Assembly: GCF_914271435.1 (NCBI RefSeq)
Contig: NZ_CAJZAI010000009.1
Span: 173,504-237,503, forward strand
DNA: 64,000 bases
Source of the DNA: Cupriavidus laharis
GTDB taxonomy: Bacteria; Pseudomonadota; Gammaproteobacteria; Burkholderiales; Burkholderiaceae
Direction: 5' to 3'
Part shown: positions 1 to 8,756 of the stretch, piece after piece
How positions within the stretch are numbered: the first letter of the stretch is position 1
Layout of the letters: each line of letters starts with the position of its first letter
Translations under genes and position numbers: made by a program
Notes under the pieces: generated by a model
Told to the model about the DNA's origin: nothing
The model's input: the letters and a program-made list of their open reading frames with translations, nothing else
Databases searched by the model: none

Positions 1-256
1 GTGGTTCGGCCTGCGTGCACGCAGGCTGGAAGGGCTTGGCGGCGCGTCGTGCTGGCTGCTGGCCGTGCTGGCGCTGCAGCTCGCCACCGGTCTATCGAAC
101 ATCGTACTGGACTGGCCGCTGGTGGCCGCCGTCGCGCACAACGGAGGGGCCGCGGTGCTCCTGCTGCTGCTGGTGCGACTCAACTACAATATAGGGCTCG
201 CGACCCGGCCCGCCGGCGCTGCTTCCAGCGTGCCGACTGCCGCTCGCGCCACATGA
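1..256 (+). CDS. ctaA: Haem A synthase (COX15/CtaA), C-terminal fragment
   Basis: Partial gene cut by the window edge; reading frame begins at base 2. CtaA converts haem O to haem A in the inner membrane for cytochrome aa3 oxidase. The visible tail has two hydrophobic segments, one ending [18 protein letters not shown] and one [10 protein letters not shown], with a conserved-looking histidine in VAHNG between them, as expected for the last two helices of COX15/CtaA. Its TGA stop (254-256) overlaps the ATG of ctaB (253-255), so the two are translationally coupled, the usual ctaA-ctaB-SCO1 arrangement in beta-proteobacteria. Identification rests on the tail plus context. Confidence 0.8.
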   Translation, partial: WFGLRARRLEGLGGASCWLLAVLALQLATGLSNIVLDWPLVAAVAHNGGAAVLLLLLVRLNYNIGLATRPAGAASSVPTAARAT

Positions 257-1188
257 AAGACAAACTCCCTCCCGTGGCAACCGCAACACAATCCCATCCC
301 GTAGGCCGGGTGCGTCACCTGGTCCGCCAGTATGCCGCCCTGACCAAGCCGCGCGTGACGCAGCTCGCGGTGTTCTGCGCCATCATCGGCATGTTCCTGG
401 CCACGCCGGGCATGGTGCCCTGGCGCGTACTGATCGGCGGCGCCGCAGGCATCTGGCTGCTGGCCGGGGCCGCGTTCGCCATCAACTGCCTGGTCGAGCA
501 GAAGATCGACGCGCTGATGCGCCGCACGGCCTGGCGCCCGTCGGCCACTGGCGAGATCACCACCACCCAGACGCTGATCTTCTCGGCCATCCTGGGTGGC
601 GCCGGTATGTGGCTGCTGCACGTGTTCGCCAACGACCTGACGATGTGGCTGACCTTCGCCACCTTCCTGGGCTATGCCGTCGTCTACACCATCCTGCTCA
701 AGCCGGCCACGCCGCAGAACATCGTCATCGGTGGACTGTCGGGCGCCATGCCGCCGGCATTGGGCTGGGCAGCCGTGGCCAACGACGTGCCGGCCGAGGC
801 CTGGTTCCTGGTGTTGATCATCTTCACCTGGACCCCGCCGCACTTCTGGGCGCTGGCGTTGTACCGCCGCGCGGACTACGCCAAGTCCGGGCTGCCGATG
901 CTGCCGATCACGCACGGCGAGAAGTACACGCTGCTCAACATCCTGCTGTACACGCTGGTCATGATCGCCGCGACGCTGCTGCCGTTCGTCTACGGCATGA
1001 GCGGCTACATCTACCTGGCCAGCGCGCTGGTGCTGGGCGCCTGGTTCCTGAAATATTCGTGGACGCTGTACTGCAACTACTCGGACGAACTGGCGCAGCG
1101 CACTTTCCGTTTCTCGATCCTCTACCTGTCGCTGCTGTTCGCGGTGCTGCTGGTCGATCACTACTTCAAGTTCGTGCCCCAGGTCTGA
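253..1188 (+). CDS. ctaB: Protohaem IX farnesyltransferase (haem O synthase)
   Basis: A 311-residue polytopic membrane prenyltransferase of the UbiA superfamily that adds a farnesyl group to haem B to make haem O. The polyprenyl-diphosphate-binding motif is seen near residues 77-95 ([19 protein letters not shown]), and the second conserved loop, [19 protein letters not shown], lies near residues 206-224. About eight or nine hydrophobic segments are visible. The ATG at 253 is chosen because it overlaps the ctaA stop (ATGA) and gives the normal family length; the longer upstream reading frame lacks family features. SCO1 follows 136 bp downstream, consistent with a cytochrome oxidase assembly operon. 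Confidence 0.95.
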   Translation: MKDKLPPVATATQSHPVGRVRHLVRQYAALTKPRVTQLAVFCAIIGMFLATPGMVPWRVLIGGAAGIWLLAGAAFAINCLVEQKIDALMRRTAWRPSATGEITTTQTLIFSAILGGAGMWLLHVFANDLTMWLTFATFLGYAVVYTILLKPATPQNIVIGGLSGAMPPALGWAAVANDVPAEAWFLVLIIFTWTPPHFWALALYRRADYAKSGLPMLPITHGEKYTLLNILLYTLVMIAATLLPFVYGMSGYIYLASALVLGAWFLKYSWTLYCNYSDELAQRTFRFSILYLSLLFAVLLVDHYFKFVPQV

Positions 1189-1324
1189 GCGGCCTCGATG
1201 TTCGCGGCCTGCGACATCTTGTCGCGGCCGCGGCGATGCCGGGCACGGATAGGCGATACTGTGTGCTGCCCTCGCCATCGCGCGTCGCAGCTGCCCTGCC
1301 GGCGCCCCCGACTTCCGATCTCGC

Positions 1325-1945
1325 ATGACCAAGCCAAGCCAATCCCACGGCCTTCTTGCCTCGTTCCGCCGCTTTGCGGCGCTGGCCTTCCTCGCCCTGG
1401 CCCTTGCCGCCTGTGGCCAGCAGAAGGCCTCGTTCCGCAACGTCGACATCAGCGGCGGGGCAGAGTTCGGCAAGGACTTCTCGCTGACCGACCACAACGG
1501 CAAAGTCCGCACGATTGCCGACTTCAAGGGCAAGGTCGTTGTGATGTTCTTCGGCTACACGCATTGCCCGGATGTCTGTCCGACCACCATGGCTGAGCTC
1601 AAGGCGGTGATGGAGCAACTCGGGCCGGACGCCGACAAGGTCCAGGTGCTGTTCGTCACGGTGGATCCGGAGCGCGATACGCAGGCGCTGCTGGCGCAGT
1701 ACGTGCCGGCCTTCGACCCGCGTTTCCTCGGAATGCGGCCGGCCGATGATGCCGCGCTGCAGAAGGTGGCCAAGGACTTCAAGGTGTACTACGCGAAGGT
1801 GCCGGGTACGTCGCCGAACAACTACACGATGGATCACTCGGCGGGTAGCTATGTGTTTGATACGGAAGGGCGGTTGAGGCTGTTCATCCGGCATGGGCAG
1901 GGGCCGGAGCCGATTGCTCACGATATCAAGCAGCTGCTGTCCTGA
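1325..1945 (+). CDS. SCO1/SenC/PrrC copper chaperone lipoprotein
   Basis: A 206-residue thioredoxin-fold protein that delivers copper to the CuA site of cytochrome c oxidase. The N-terminus is a lipoprotein signal with lipobox LAAC (Cys30), so it is probably anchored on the periplasmic side of a membrane. The copper-binding CPDVC motif is at residues about 81-85, and the third ligand histidine is in MDHSAGS near residue 170. All metal ligands are intact. It follows ctaB and ends just before a strong bidirectional terminator, so it is probably the last gene of the oxidase-assembly operon. Confidence 0.93.
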   Translation: MTKPSQSHGLLASFRRFAALAFLALALAACGQQKASFRNVDISGGAEFGKDFSLTDHNGKVRTIADFKGKVVVMFFGYTHCPDVCPTTMAELKAVMEQLGPDADKVQVLFVTVDPERDTQALLAQYVPAFDPRFLGMRPADDAALQKVAKDFKVYYAKVPGTSPNNYTMDHSAGSYVFDTEGRLRLFIRHGQGPEPIAHDIKQLLS

Positions 1946-1967
1946 GCGGGGCGGCGACAGCACGAAA

Positions 1968-1996
1968 AAAAGGCCGGTCGAGTGGACCGGCCTTTT
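1968..1996. terminator. Bidirectional intrinsic terminator between SCO1 and rpoH
   Basis: A perfect stem AAAAGGCCGGTC / GACCGGCCTTTT with a 5-nt loop, preceded by an A-run and ending in T's. It can stop transcripts from both convergent genes. Confidence 0.9.
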
Positions 1997-2032
1997 GCAT
2001 GGTGCCTGCGGATAACCAGGCGCCGGAAGCGA

Positions 2033-2962
2033 TCAGGCAAACGCCTGCAACGCCCCCTTCATCTTCTTCATCGCCGCCGCCTCGATCTGGCGGATCCGCT
2101 CGGCCGACACGCCGAATTCATCGGCCAGCTCATGCAGCGTGGCACCACCCGAGCCGTCGTCCTCGACATTCAGCCAGCGCGCTTCGATGATGCGGCGGCT
2201 GCGTGCGTCCAGGCGCGTCAGCGCCTCTTCCAGCCCCTCGACCTGCATGCGGTCCTGGCGCTTGGCTTCCAGCACGCGCGTGGGTTCGTTGTGGTTGTCC
2301 GCCAGGTAGGCGATCGGGGCGAACTCTTCCTCGCCATCGTCGACCTGGCCTTCGAGCGCGAGATCGCCACCCGACAGGCGGGTTTCCATCTCCATCACTT
2401 CTTCGGGCTTGACGTTGAGGTCGCGCGCGACGGCTTCGATCTGCTCCGGCGTGAAGGTGTGGGAGCCCTGCTTGTGGCTGCGCAGGTTGAAGAACAGCTT
2501 GCGCTGGGCCTTGGTGGTCGCCACCTTGACCATGCGCCAGTTCTTCAGCACATATTCGTGGATCTCGGCCTTGATCCAGTGCATCGCGTACGACACCAGG
2601 CGTACGCCCTGGTCCGGGTCGAAGCGCTTCACGGCCTTCATCAGGCCAATATTGCCTTCCTGGATCAGGTCGGCGTGCGGCAGCCCGTATCCCAGGTACT
2701 GGCGTGCGATCGACACCACCAAGCGCAGATGGGACATCACCATCTGGCGTGCGGCGTCGACGGAATCATGGTCGCGCAGTTCGCGCGCGAGGCGTTGCTC
2801 TTCCTCCGCGGTGAGCAGGGGAATGCGGTGTACGGCCTGGATATAGCTTTCCAGGTTGCCCACGGTGGCCGGGAAGGTCAATGCAAAGCTTCCGGCCTGC
2901 TTGGGCGCCGTCGGCAGACGGCTGTTCATCAGGGTTTGGTCGGCAGACAAGACTGCGTTCAC
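2033..2962 (-). CDS. rpoH: RNA polymerase sigma-32 (heat shock sigma factor)
   Basis: A 309-residue sigma-70-family factor directing transcription of heat-shock genes. Regions 2.1-2.4 run from about residue 70 to 145 (core-binding and -10 recognition), and region 4 with its helix-turn-helix is at the C-terminus (TLHELADEFGVSAERIRQIE). The diagnostic RpoH box, QRKLFFNLR, is at residues 153-161 and separates it from RpoD and RpoS. The start at 2962 gives the usual beta-proteobacterial length. A perfect CIRCE element lies 80 bp upstream, so HrcA repression probably couples the two heat-shock regulons. It ends against the terminator shared with SCO1. Confidence 0.96.
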   Translation of the reverse strand: MNAVLSADQTLMNSRLPTAPKQAGSFALTFPATVGNLESYIQAVHRIPLLTAEEEQRLARELRDHDSVDAARQMVMSHLRLVVSIARQYLGYGLPHADLIQEGNIGLMKAVKRFDPDQGVRLVSYAMHWIKAEIHEYVLKNWRMVKVATTKAQRKLFFNLRSHKQGSHTFTPEQIEAVARDLNVKPEEVMEMETRLSGGDLALEGQVDDGEEEFAPIAYLADNHNEPTRVLEAKRQDRMQVEGLEEALTRLDARSRRIIEARWLNVEDDGSGGATLHELADEFGVSAERIRQIEAAAMKKMKGALQAFA

Positions 2963-3308
2963 TCAATTGCTCCTTTCGCATCCGGCGGTTCGGTTGCCGG
3001 CGTGCCGATCCGGGTGGGAAGGCACGGCATTGCAACACATCTTAGCACTCAAGCCGGGTGAGTGCTAATTGGAGTTCCTAAGGCGTCGATAGTTCCTGAT
3101 GATTGTCATCTATCTTTGAATAGCCTTATATCTATCAAGATACTCACGCTGCACATCGGCAAGCCGGACACCTCTGGTTAGAGACCGGCCGGCCTTCTCG
3201 GTTCGCACTGTCAGGCGGGATACTGTATTACGCCACCCGCTACACTGACAGTGCTGGCGCGAGCACCGCCACAGCCCACAAGAGCCTGCCTCACGACCCG
3301 GAGGACCT
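2963..3308. other. Divergent intergenic region rpoH / pirin
   Basis: 346 bp without a gene. It holds the CIRCE site, an AT-rich patch at 3100-3145 with a possible + strand promoter (TTGAAT at 3116-3121, 17-nt spacer, GATACT at 3139-3144), and a perfect 10-bp inverted repeat GCACTGTCAG (3205-3214) / CTGACAGTGC (3245-3254) with centres 40 bp apart upstream of the pirin gene. The promoter call is tentative. Confidence 0.5.
3042..3068. promoter_or_regulatory. CIRCE element (HrcA operator) upstream of rpoH
   Basis: Perfect TTAGCACTC-N9-GAGTGCTAA, identical to the classical CIRCE consensus bound by the HrcA repressor. It sits 80 bp before the rpoH start codon. CIRCE upstream of rpoH fits what is known of beta-proteobacterial heat-shock control. 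Confidence 0.92.
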
Positions 3309-4184
3309 ATGTCTGCCATCGAACACTTGCTCAAGCCTCACGTGCGAGACCTGGGCGATTTCACCGTGCGCCGGCTGCTGCCCGCGGCGGCTACCCAGAC
3401 GGTCGGCCCGTTCATCTTCTTCGATCATATGGGCCCGGTGACGCTGCCACCCGGGCAGGGCGCGGATGTGCGTCCGCATCCTCATATCGGCCTGGCAACG
3501 GTCACGTACCTGTTCGATGGGGAGATCATGCACCGGGACAGTCTCGGCAGCGAACAGCTCATCCGTCCCGGTGACGTGAACTGGATGACCGCCGGAAACG
3601 GCATCGTCCATTCCGAGCGCTCGCCCGAATCCGTGCGCAAGGCGGGCGCGCGCCTGCATGGCATCCAGACCTGGGTGGCGCTGCCGAAGGGCCATGAGAC
3701 CGTGGAGCCGTCGTTCTTTCATCATCCGGGCGCCACGCTGCCCAAGATCGAGCTGCCTGGCGTGCGCATGACGGTGATTGCCGGAGATGCCTTCGGCAAG
3801 ACTTCCCCGGTCAAGGTATTCAGCCGCACGCTGTATGTGGCGATCGAGATGGATGCCGGTGCAAGCCTGGAGATCCCGCCCGAGCATGCCGAGCGGGGCA
3901 TCTACCCGGTTGACGGCAGTGTTGCACTCGACGCGGAGGTGCTGCCGGCAGAGCATATGGTGGTGCTCGCGCCCGGCCAGACGGTCACGCTGACCGCCAC
4001 CGTGCCATCGCGCGTGATGCTGCTGGGCGGCGATCCCACCGACGGGCGGCGCCATATCTTCTGGAACTTCGTGGCCAGCAGCAAAGAGGCGATCGAAGCC
4101 GCATCGCAGCGCTGGGAGGACGACCAGTTCCCGCACGTCCCCGGCGAAACCGAACGCATTCCGCTGCCGCCCCGCAAGCCCTGA
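3309..4184 (+). CDS. Pirin family protein (cupin)
   Basis: A 291-residue bicupin of the pirin family. Bacterial pirins are described as quercetinase-like or as modulators of metabolic enzymes; the substrate here is unknown. The metal-binding set of the N-terminal cupin is complete: His57 and His59 (RPHPHIGLATV), His101 and Glu103 (GIVHSERS). The C-terminal pirin domain occupies about residues 180-285. The start is supported by GGAGGA seven bases upstream. It is divergent from rpoH and stands alone, with its own intergenic inverted repeat that might bind a regulator. Confidence 0.9.
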   Translation: MSAIEHLLKPHVRDLGDFTVRRLLPAAATQTVGPFIFFDHMGPVTLPPGQGADVRPHPHIGLATVTYLFDGEIMHRDSLGSEQLIRPGDVNWMTAGNGIVHSERSPESVRKAGARLHGIQTWVALPKGHETVEPSFFHHPGATLPKIELPGVRMTVIAGDAFGKTSPVKVFSRTLYVAIEMDAGASLEIPPEHAERGIYPVDGSVALDAEVLPAEHMVVLAPGQTVTLTATVPSRVMLLGGDPTDGRRHIFWNFVASSKEAIEAASQRWEDDQFPHVPGETERIPLPPRKP

Positions 4185-4203
4185 GGGGCGGACTTGGCGC
4201 CGG

Positions 4204-5214
4204 TCAGAGCGGACTGGCCCAGGCTACGCGCGTGCCCTGGCGCAGGCACTCCTGGATGGCGCGCACCTGCGTGGCGATCGGGCCGGGTACCGGCACCGCG
4301 CCGTCCAGCACCTTGCGCGTCCAGGCCGCCGTGTCCGGCACGTCGCTGCCCTGCGGCAGTTCCGGCACATCGGCGATCGAACCACTGGTCGGGTCGACGA
4401 TGGTTTGCTGGTGGCCATCGTGCAGCCAGTCGATGCGGCTGCCGCGGCGTGCATCGGCCACCACCTCGCCTTCTGTGCCGCGCGCCAGCAGCACATTGGC
4501 CGGCTCATGCGAGAAATAGTCAGTCAGCGTTTCGCGGTACTCGGGATGCGTATAGCTGTACAGGCGCAGCGCCTCGGCCGGCGAATGCGCGCCGACCGGC
4601 TGCAGCATCTTGGCCACGGTGTGCGACGAGTTGCGCAGGCCGATGACATTGCGTCGGTCCAACAGCTGAGACAGGCCCGGCGACAGCACATCCACCGGCA
4701 CGACTGCCAGCGGCCCGTTGGCGCCGTCGCCATCGCGCAGGCGCGCGGCGGCCTCATCGGTGGAGGTACACAACGGTACGCCGAGCGCTTCGAACAGGGT
4801 CAGGCTCGTCACGCGGCCCTGAAACACGCGCGAACCGTGCACCAGCACCGGGATATTTTCGCGTGCCAGCAACAGGGCCAGCAGCGGCACCAGGTTGGGC
4901 TGCTTGCGCGCGCCGTTGTAGCTCGGGATGACCACCACCTGGCGGTCGCCCGGCGCGGCCAGCGGCCGGCAGTGCGCGTGCGCGGCCTCGAGCATGCCGG
5001 CCAGCTCGTGCGGGGCCTCGCCCTTGATGCGGTAGGCCATCAGCACCGCGCCCAGCTCCAGGTCCGACACGCGACCGGCCAGCATGGCGTCGAACAGGGT
5101 TTGCGCGTCTTCGCGCGGCAGCGCGCGGGCGCCGTTCACGCCGCGGCCGATTTCCTTGATGTAGCGGGCCGCGGTGAAGGGGCCCGTGGCAGGTGTGGCG
5201 GTCGATGTGGTCAT
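4204..5214 (-). CDS. ybiB: YbiB-like protein (glycosyltransferase family 3 / TrpD2 fold)
   Basis: A 336-residue protein of the anthranilate phosphoribosyltransferase-like fold: N-terminal helical domain (GRGVNGARALPREDAQTLFD, residues about 20-40) and a C-terminal GT3 domain. E. coli YbiB is a DNA-binding TrpD2 protein without phosphoribosyltransferase activity; the same is inferred here. The ATG at 5214 (MTTSTATP) is preferred to an ATG at 5253 because the extra 13 residues look non-conserved, but neither start has a clear ribosome site. It lies 92 bp downstream of the nitrate ABC transporter on the same strand and may be co-transcribed. Confidence 0.8.
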   Translation of the reverse strand: MTTSTATPATGPFTAARYIKEIGRGVNGARALPREDAQTLFDAMLAGRVSDLELGAVLMAYRIKGEAPHELAGMLEAAHAHCRPLAAPGDRQVVVIPSYNGARKQPNLVPLLALLLARENIPVLVHGSRVFQGRVTSLTLFEALGVPLCTSTDEAAARLRDGDGANGPLAVVPVDVLSPGLSQLLDRRNVIGLRNSSHTVAKMLQPVGAHSPAEALRLYSYTHPEYRETLTDYFSHEPANVLLARGTEGEVVADARRGSRIDWLHDGHQQTIVDPTSGSIADVPELPQGSDVPDTAAWTRKVLDGAVPVPGPIATQVRAIQECLRQGTRVAWASPL

Positions 5215-5305
5215 GGGCGGGCAGCGTTGGGGTGATTGGAGGTCTCGCTTCATGATAGCGGAGCGCCGCCGCCACGCCCATGGCGGCGGGCGCGTCCGTG
5301 GCCGT

Positions 5306-6109
5306 TCAGGCCGCTTCCTGCAAGGCCGGGTTGCGCTGCTTGCGGTAGAGGAAATCCAGCACCGCCGTGCGGCAGGCGTGATAGTCCTTGTCCTCGGCCA
5401 GCGCCACGCGGTCGCGCGGCCGCGGCAGGCCGACGCTGAGGATCTCGCCGATCGTGGCCGCCGGGCCGTTGGTCATCATCACGATGCGGTCGGCCAGCAG
5501 CACAGCCTCGTCCACGTCGTGCGTGACCATGACCACGGTGCTGCGGGTCCGCTCCACGATCTTCAGCAAGGCATCCTGCAGGTGTGCCCGAGTGAGCGCG
5601 TCGAGCGCGCCGAAGGGTTCGTCCATCAGCAGCACCTTGGGTGCCATGGCGAGCGCACGCGCAATACCCACGCGCTGCTTCATGCCACCCGAGATCTCGT
5701 GCGGGAATTTCCCTTCCGCGTGGGTCAGGCCCACCAGCGCCAGCGCGTCATGTGTACGCGCCTTGAGCTGCGCCTTGCTTTCTTTGCCGCCGAACACGCG
5801 TTCCACGCCGATGTGGACGTTGTCGAAACAGGTCATCCACGGCAGCAACGAGTGGTTCTGAAACACTACGGCGCGTTCGGGTCCGGGCCCGGAGATTTCC
5901 CGGCCCGCGCAGATCAGCCCCCCGCTGGTCGGCGTGGCCAGGCCCGCGACGAGGTTCAGCAGCGTGGACTTGCCGCAGCCCGAATGGCCGATCAGCGTGA
6001 TGAACTCCCCCTGCGCGATCTGCAGGTTGATGTCGCGCAGCGCCACGAACGGCCCCTTGCGCGTCCTGAAGGTCTGCCCGACGTTTTCGATGCTGACGAA
6101 CTTTTCCAT
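5306..6109 (-). CDS. nasD: Nitrate/nitrite-type ABC transporter ATP-binding protein
   Basis: A 267-residue ABC ATPase of the NrtD/NasD/SsuB group that powers uptake of nitrate or a related anion. Walker A GHSGCGKST is at residues 41-49, the signature ISGGMKQRVG near 139-148 and Walker B KVLLMDEP at 158-165, all intact. The start at 6109 gives a normal family length and begins MEKFVSIENVGQTF; the frame upstream overlaps the permease gene and is not conserved. It is the third gene of a nasF-nasE-nasD operon on the minus strand, overlapping nothing but separated from nasE by only 31 bp. Confidence 0.88.
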   Translation of the reverse strand: MEKFVSIENVGQTFRTRKGPFVALRDINLQIAQGEFITLIGHSGCGKSTLLNLVAGLATPTSGGLICAGREISGPGPERAVVFQNHSLLPWMTCFDNVHIGVERVFGGKESKAQLKARTHDALALVGLTHAEGKFPHEISGGMKQRVGIARALAMAPKVLLMDEPFGALDALTRAHLQDALLKIVERTRSTVVMVTHDVDEAVLLADRIVMMTNGPAATIGEILSVGLPRPRDRVALAEDKDYHACRTAVLDFLYRKQRNPALQEAA

Positions 6110-6140
6110 GGCGGTTTCCGTTGGTTTGCGCGCGGCGCGG

Positions 6141-7043
6141 TCAGTTGCTGCCGTAGCTGAAGCGCCGGGCCAGCGCCAGCAGCGCATGCTCCAGCAGCAG
6201 GCCGATGACGCCGATCACGAAGATGGCAATGACGATGTGCTCGACCTTCAGGTTGTTCCACTCGTCCCACAGCCAGAAGCCGATGCCGGTGCCGCCAGTT
6301 AGCATCTCGGCCGCCACGATGACGAGCCATGCCGTGCCGATCGACAGCCGCACGCCGGTCAGCATGTACGGCAGCACGGCCGGGAACAGCACGCGCGTGA
6401 ACACCTTCCATTCGGAAAGGTCCAGCACGCGCGCCACGTTCAGGTAGTCCTGCGGCACGCGGGTGACGCCGACTGCGGTATTGATCACCATCGGCCAGAT
6501 CGAGCAGATGAAGATGGCCCAGATCGCGGCAGGATTGGCGGCCTTGAACAGCAGCAGCCCGATCGGCAGCCACGCCAGCGGCGACACCGGCCGCAGCAGG
6601 CTGATCACCGGCGATGCCATCGCGTTCAGGAAGGCGAAGCGCCCGAGCACGAAGCCGGCCGGAATGCCGACCAGCGCCGCGAGCCCGAAGCCCGCCCCGA
6701 CGCGCGCGAGCGACGCCAGCACGTTCCAGCCGATGCCCTGGTCATTGGGGCCATTGCGATAGAACGGGTCGCTGAAGAGCGGCGCGGCTGCATTCCAGGT
6801 GGCGCCTGGTGTCGGCAGCGCCGGGATCAGGGTGGCGATGCCGTGCCAGGCAAGCACGAACAGCGCAAAGCCCAGCAGCGGCGGCACGCCTTTGAGCACG
6901 AAGGTGCTGAGCGCCTCGCGGCGTTCGGCGCGGCGTGCCTGGGCTTCGATCTCCAGCGCGCGGCGCCGCGCGCGCTCACTGGAATCTGGGTCGGCCTGCA
7001 AGCGGGTGGCGCCTTCCGGCACGGGTCTGGCGATGGCATTCAC
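6141..7043 (-). CDS. nasE: Nitrate-type ABC transporter permease
   Basis: A 300-residue inner-membrane permease of the NrtB/NasE/SsuC family with six or so membrane segments and a binding-protein-dependent transport EAA-type loop around RVPQDYLNVARVLDLSEWKVF, which contacts the ATPase. The cytoplasmic N-terminus (about 45 residues) is unusually charged, rich in Arg, Glu and Ala. The start codon is GTG at 7043, supported by AAGGAG seven bases upstream on the minus strand. It lies between the solute receptor and the ATPase of the same transporter. Confidence 0.88.
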   Translation of the reverse strand: MNAIARPVPEGATRLQADPDSSERARRRALEIEAQARRAERREALSTFVLKGVPPLLGFALFVLAWHGIATLIPALPTPGATWNAAAPLFSDPFYRNGPNDQGIGWNVLASLARVGAGFGLAALVGIPAGFVLGRFAFLNAMASPVISLLRPVSPLAWLPIGLLLFKAANPAAIWAIFICSIWPMVINTAVGVTRVPQDYLNVARVLDLSEWKVFTRVLFPAVLPYMLTGVRLSIGTAWLVIVAAEMLTGGTGIGFWLWDEWNNLKVEHIVIAIFVIGVIGLLLEHALLALARRFSYGSN

Positions 7044-7095
7044 GTCTGGCTCCTTGGTTCAGGGGCAATCCGAAACGATGGCGATGGCCTGCGTG

Positions 7096-8409
7096 TCAGG
7101 CCTTGATCTTGAAGCCGTCGGCGTAGGCCTTCGGGTCCTTGGTGGCATCCCACACCACGCCGTCGATCAGCTTCGCGGTGCGGAAGTCGCTCTTGGGCAG
7201 CGGCACCTGCGCCGCCGCGGCGGCCTGCTTGTAGAGGTCGATGCGGTTGACCTGCTTTGCCACCGCGAGATAGTCGGGATGGGTCTTGAGCAGGCCCCAG
7301 CGCTTGTGCTGCGTCAGGAACCACATCCCATCCGACAGGAACGGGAAGTTGGCCGAGCCGTCCTGGTAGAACTTCATGGCGTCGGGATCATCCCAGGTCT
7401 TGCCCAGGCCATTGCTGTAGCGGCCCAGCATGCGGTCCAGGATGATGTCCATATCGGTGTTGACGTAGGACTTGGCGGCGATGGTCTCGGCCGTCTTGCG
7501 GCGGTTCGAGGCCGACGCGTCGATGTACTTCGACGCCTCCAGGATCGCCGCCACCATGGCGCGCGCCGTGTTCGGGTTCTTCTGCACGAACTCGGCGGTG
7601 GTGCCGAGCGTTTTCTCGGGATGGTCCTTCCAGATCGCCTGCGTGGTCTCCGCCGTAAAGCCGATCTTGTCGGCAATGGCGCGTGCGCCCCATGGCTCGC
7701 CCACGCAGAAGCCGTCCATATTGCCCACGCGCATATTGGCCACCATCTGCGGCGGCGGCACGGTGATGGCCTTGGCGTCCTGCATCGGGTTGATGCCGTT
7801 GGCGGCCAGCCAGTAGTACAGCCACATGGCGTGCGTGCCGGTCGGGAAGGTCTGGGCGAAGGTGTAGTCGCGCTTTTCCTTGCTCATCAGCGCTCTCAGG
7901 CTGGCGCTGTCTTTCGCCCCCTTCTCGGCCAGCTTGGACGACAGCGTGATGGCCTGTCCGTTGTGGTTCAGGCTCATCAGCACGGCCATGTCCTTTTTCG
8001 GGCCACCGATGCCCAGCTGCACGCCATAGACCAGGCCGTACAGCACGTGGGCGGCGTCGAGCTCGCCATTGACCAGCTTGTCGCGCACGCCTGCCCAGGA
8101 CGCTTCCTTGGTCGGCGTGATCTTGATGCCGTACTTCTTGTCGAGCCCCAGCGTCGCCGCCATGACCACCGAGGCGCAGTCTGTCAGCGGGATGAAGCCG
8201 ATGCGCACCTCGGGCTTCTCCGGCGCGTCCGAACCTGCCGCCCATGCGCCGGCGCGCACCAGCGGATCGACCAGGGTCATCACGCTGGCCCCGGCAATGG
8301 TGGCCAGCGCGCGGCGGCGGCCGCTGCTGGCCGGTGCCGCGTCGGCAGTGGCGAGGTTGGCATCGACCGCGGCGGGCAGCGGCTTGGCATTCCTGAGGCG
8401 AGAGGGCAT
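7096..8409 (-). CDS. nasF: Nitrate-type ABC transporter substrate-binding protein (Tat signal)
   Basis: A 437-residue NrtA/NasF/CmpA-family periplasmic receptor. The N-terminus carries a probable twin-arginine signal: RRR at residues 31-33 followed by a hydrophobic stretch ending near residue 57 (AGAWAAGS). The mature domain starts PEVRIGFIPLTDCASVV, typical of the family, and contains VGEPWGARA. The start at 8409 is immediately downstream of an attenuator hairpin and U-run, so expression is probably controlled by ANTAR-mediated antitermination (see 8421-8559). Nitrate specificity is inferred from family and regulator; bicarbonate or another oxyanion cannot be excluded. Confidence 0.87.
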   Translation of the reverse strand: MPSRLRNAKPLPAAVDANLATADAAPASSGRRRALATIAGASVMTLVDPLVRAGAWAAGSDAPEKPEVRIGFIPLTDCASVVMAATLGLDKKYGIKITPTKEASWAGVRDKLVNGELDAAHVLYGLVYGVQLGIGGPKKDMAVLMSLNHNGQAITLSSKLAEKGAKDSASLRALMSKEKRDYTFAQTFPTGTHAMWLYYWLAANGINPMQDAKAITVPPPQMVANMRVGNMDGFCVGEPWGARAIADKIGFTAETTQAIWKDHPEKTLGTTAEFVQKNPNTARAMVAAILEASKYIDASASNRRKTAETIAAKSYVNTDMDIILDRMLGRYSNGLGKTWDDPDAMKFYQDGSANFPFLSDGMWFLTQHKRWGLLKTHPDYLAVAKQVNRIDLYKQAAAAAQVPLPKSDFRTAKLIDGVVWDATKDPKAYADGFKIKA

Positions 8410-8420
8410 TGCTGGGCTCC

Positions 8421-8487
8421 GAGAAAAAGCAAAAGCGTCCCGATCCGCAGCCCGCGTTCGCCAGAAGACGGGTGCAGCCCGGGACGC
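8421..8487 (-). terminator. nasF: Leader attenuator (intrinsic terminator) before nasF
   Basis: On the minus strand GCGTCCCG (8487-8480) can pair with CGGGACGC (8442-8435), enclosing a smaller imperfect hairpin, followed directly by a U-rich run (TTTTGCTTTTT) twelve bases before the nasF ATG. This is a conditional terminator placed to be overridden by the ANTAR protein. Confidence 0.75.
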
Positions 8488-8506
8488 CGTTGTCCATGGC
8501 GTGGCG

Positions 8507-8559
8507 CGGCCCGCGTTGGCCGTACCCGCCTGAGTTGTGATCGGCCCTCGTTGGCCGAT
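8507..8559 (-). promoter_or_regulatory. nasF: Two-hexaloop ANTAR-binding leader RNA motif
   Basis: On the minus strand two hairpins occur in tandem: P1, stem ATCGGCC/GGCCGAT with loop AACGAG (8559-8540), and P2, stem CGGCC/GGCCG with loop AACGCG (8522-8507). Both loops are six bases with A at position 1 and G at position 4, the known signature for ANTAR antiterminators of the NasR/NasT/EutV type. The terminator of 8421-8487 follows. The remaining leader up to 8756 shows nothing else recognisable. Confidence 0.82.
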
Positions 8560-8756
8560 GCGCGGATAACGCAATGGCTGTGCCAGGCTCAGTGGCGGCC
8601 TGGACGGCCTGTGCAGGGGGCAAAAACGGGAATCCGGGGTGAGTCGTGCCCGCCGGCCGCGCAGGCCGGGCCGGGAGGGAGTGCCGCTGTCATTCACCAG
8701 CGCCAGATTTGTGCATTGCACCAGCGGCGTGCCGGAGCCGCACCGCGTGCGGATGC

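Noticed and set aside
184..1533. 449-codon open frame antisense to ctaB and SCO1
   Set aside because: Low-complexity Arg/Gln/Ala product with no domain; a shadow of GC-rich codon use.
8715..8733. GGCACG...GTGC on the minus strand resembling a sigma-54 promoter upstream of nasF
   Set aside because: The GG and GC elements are two bases too far apart for a -24/-12 promoter.
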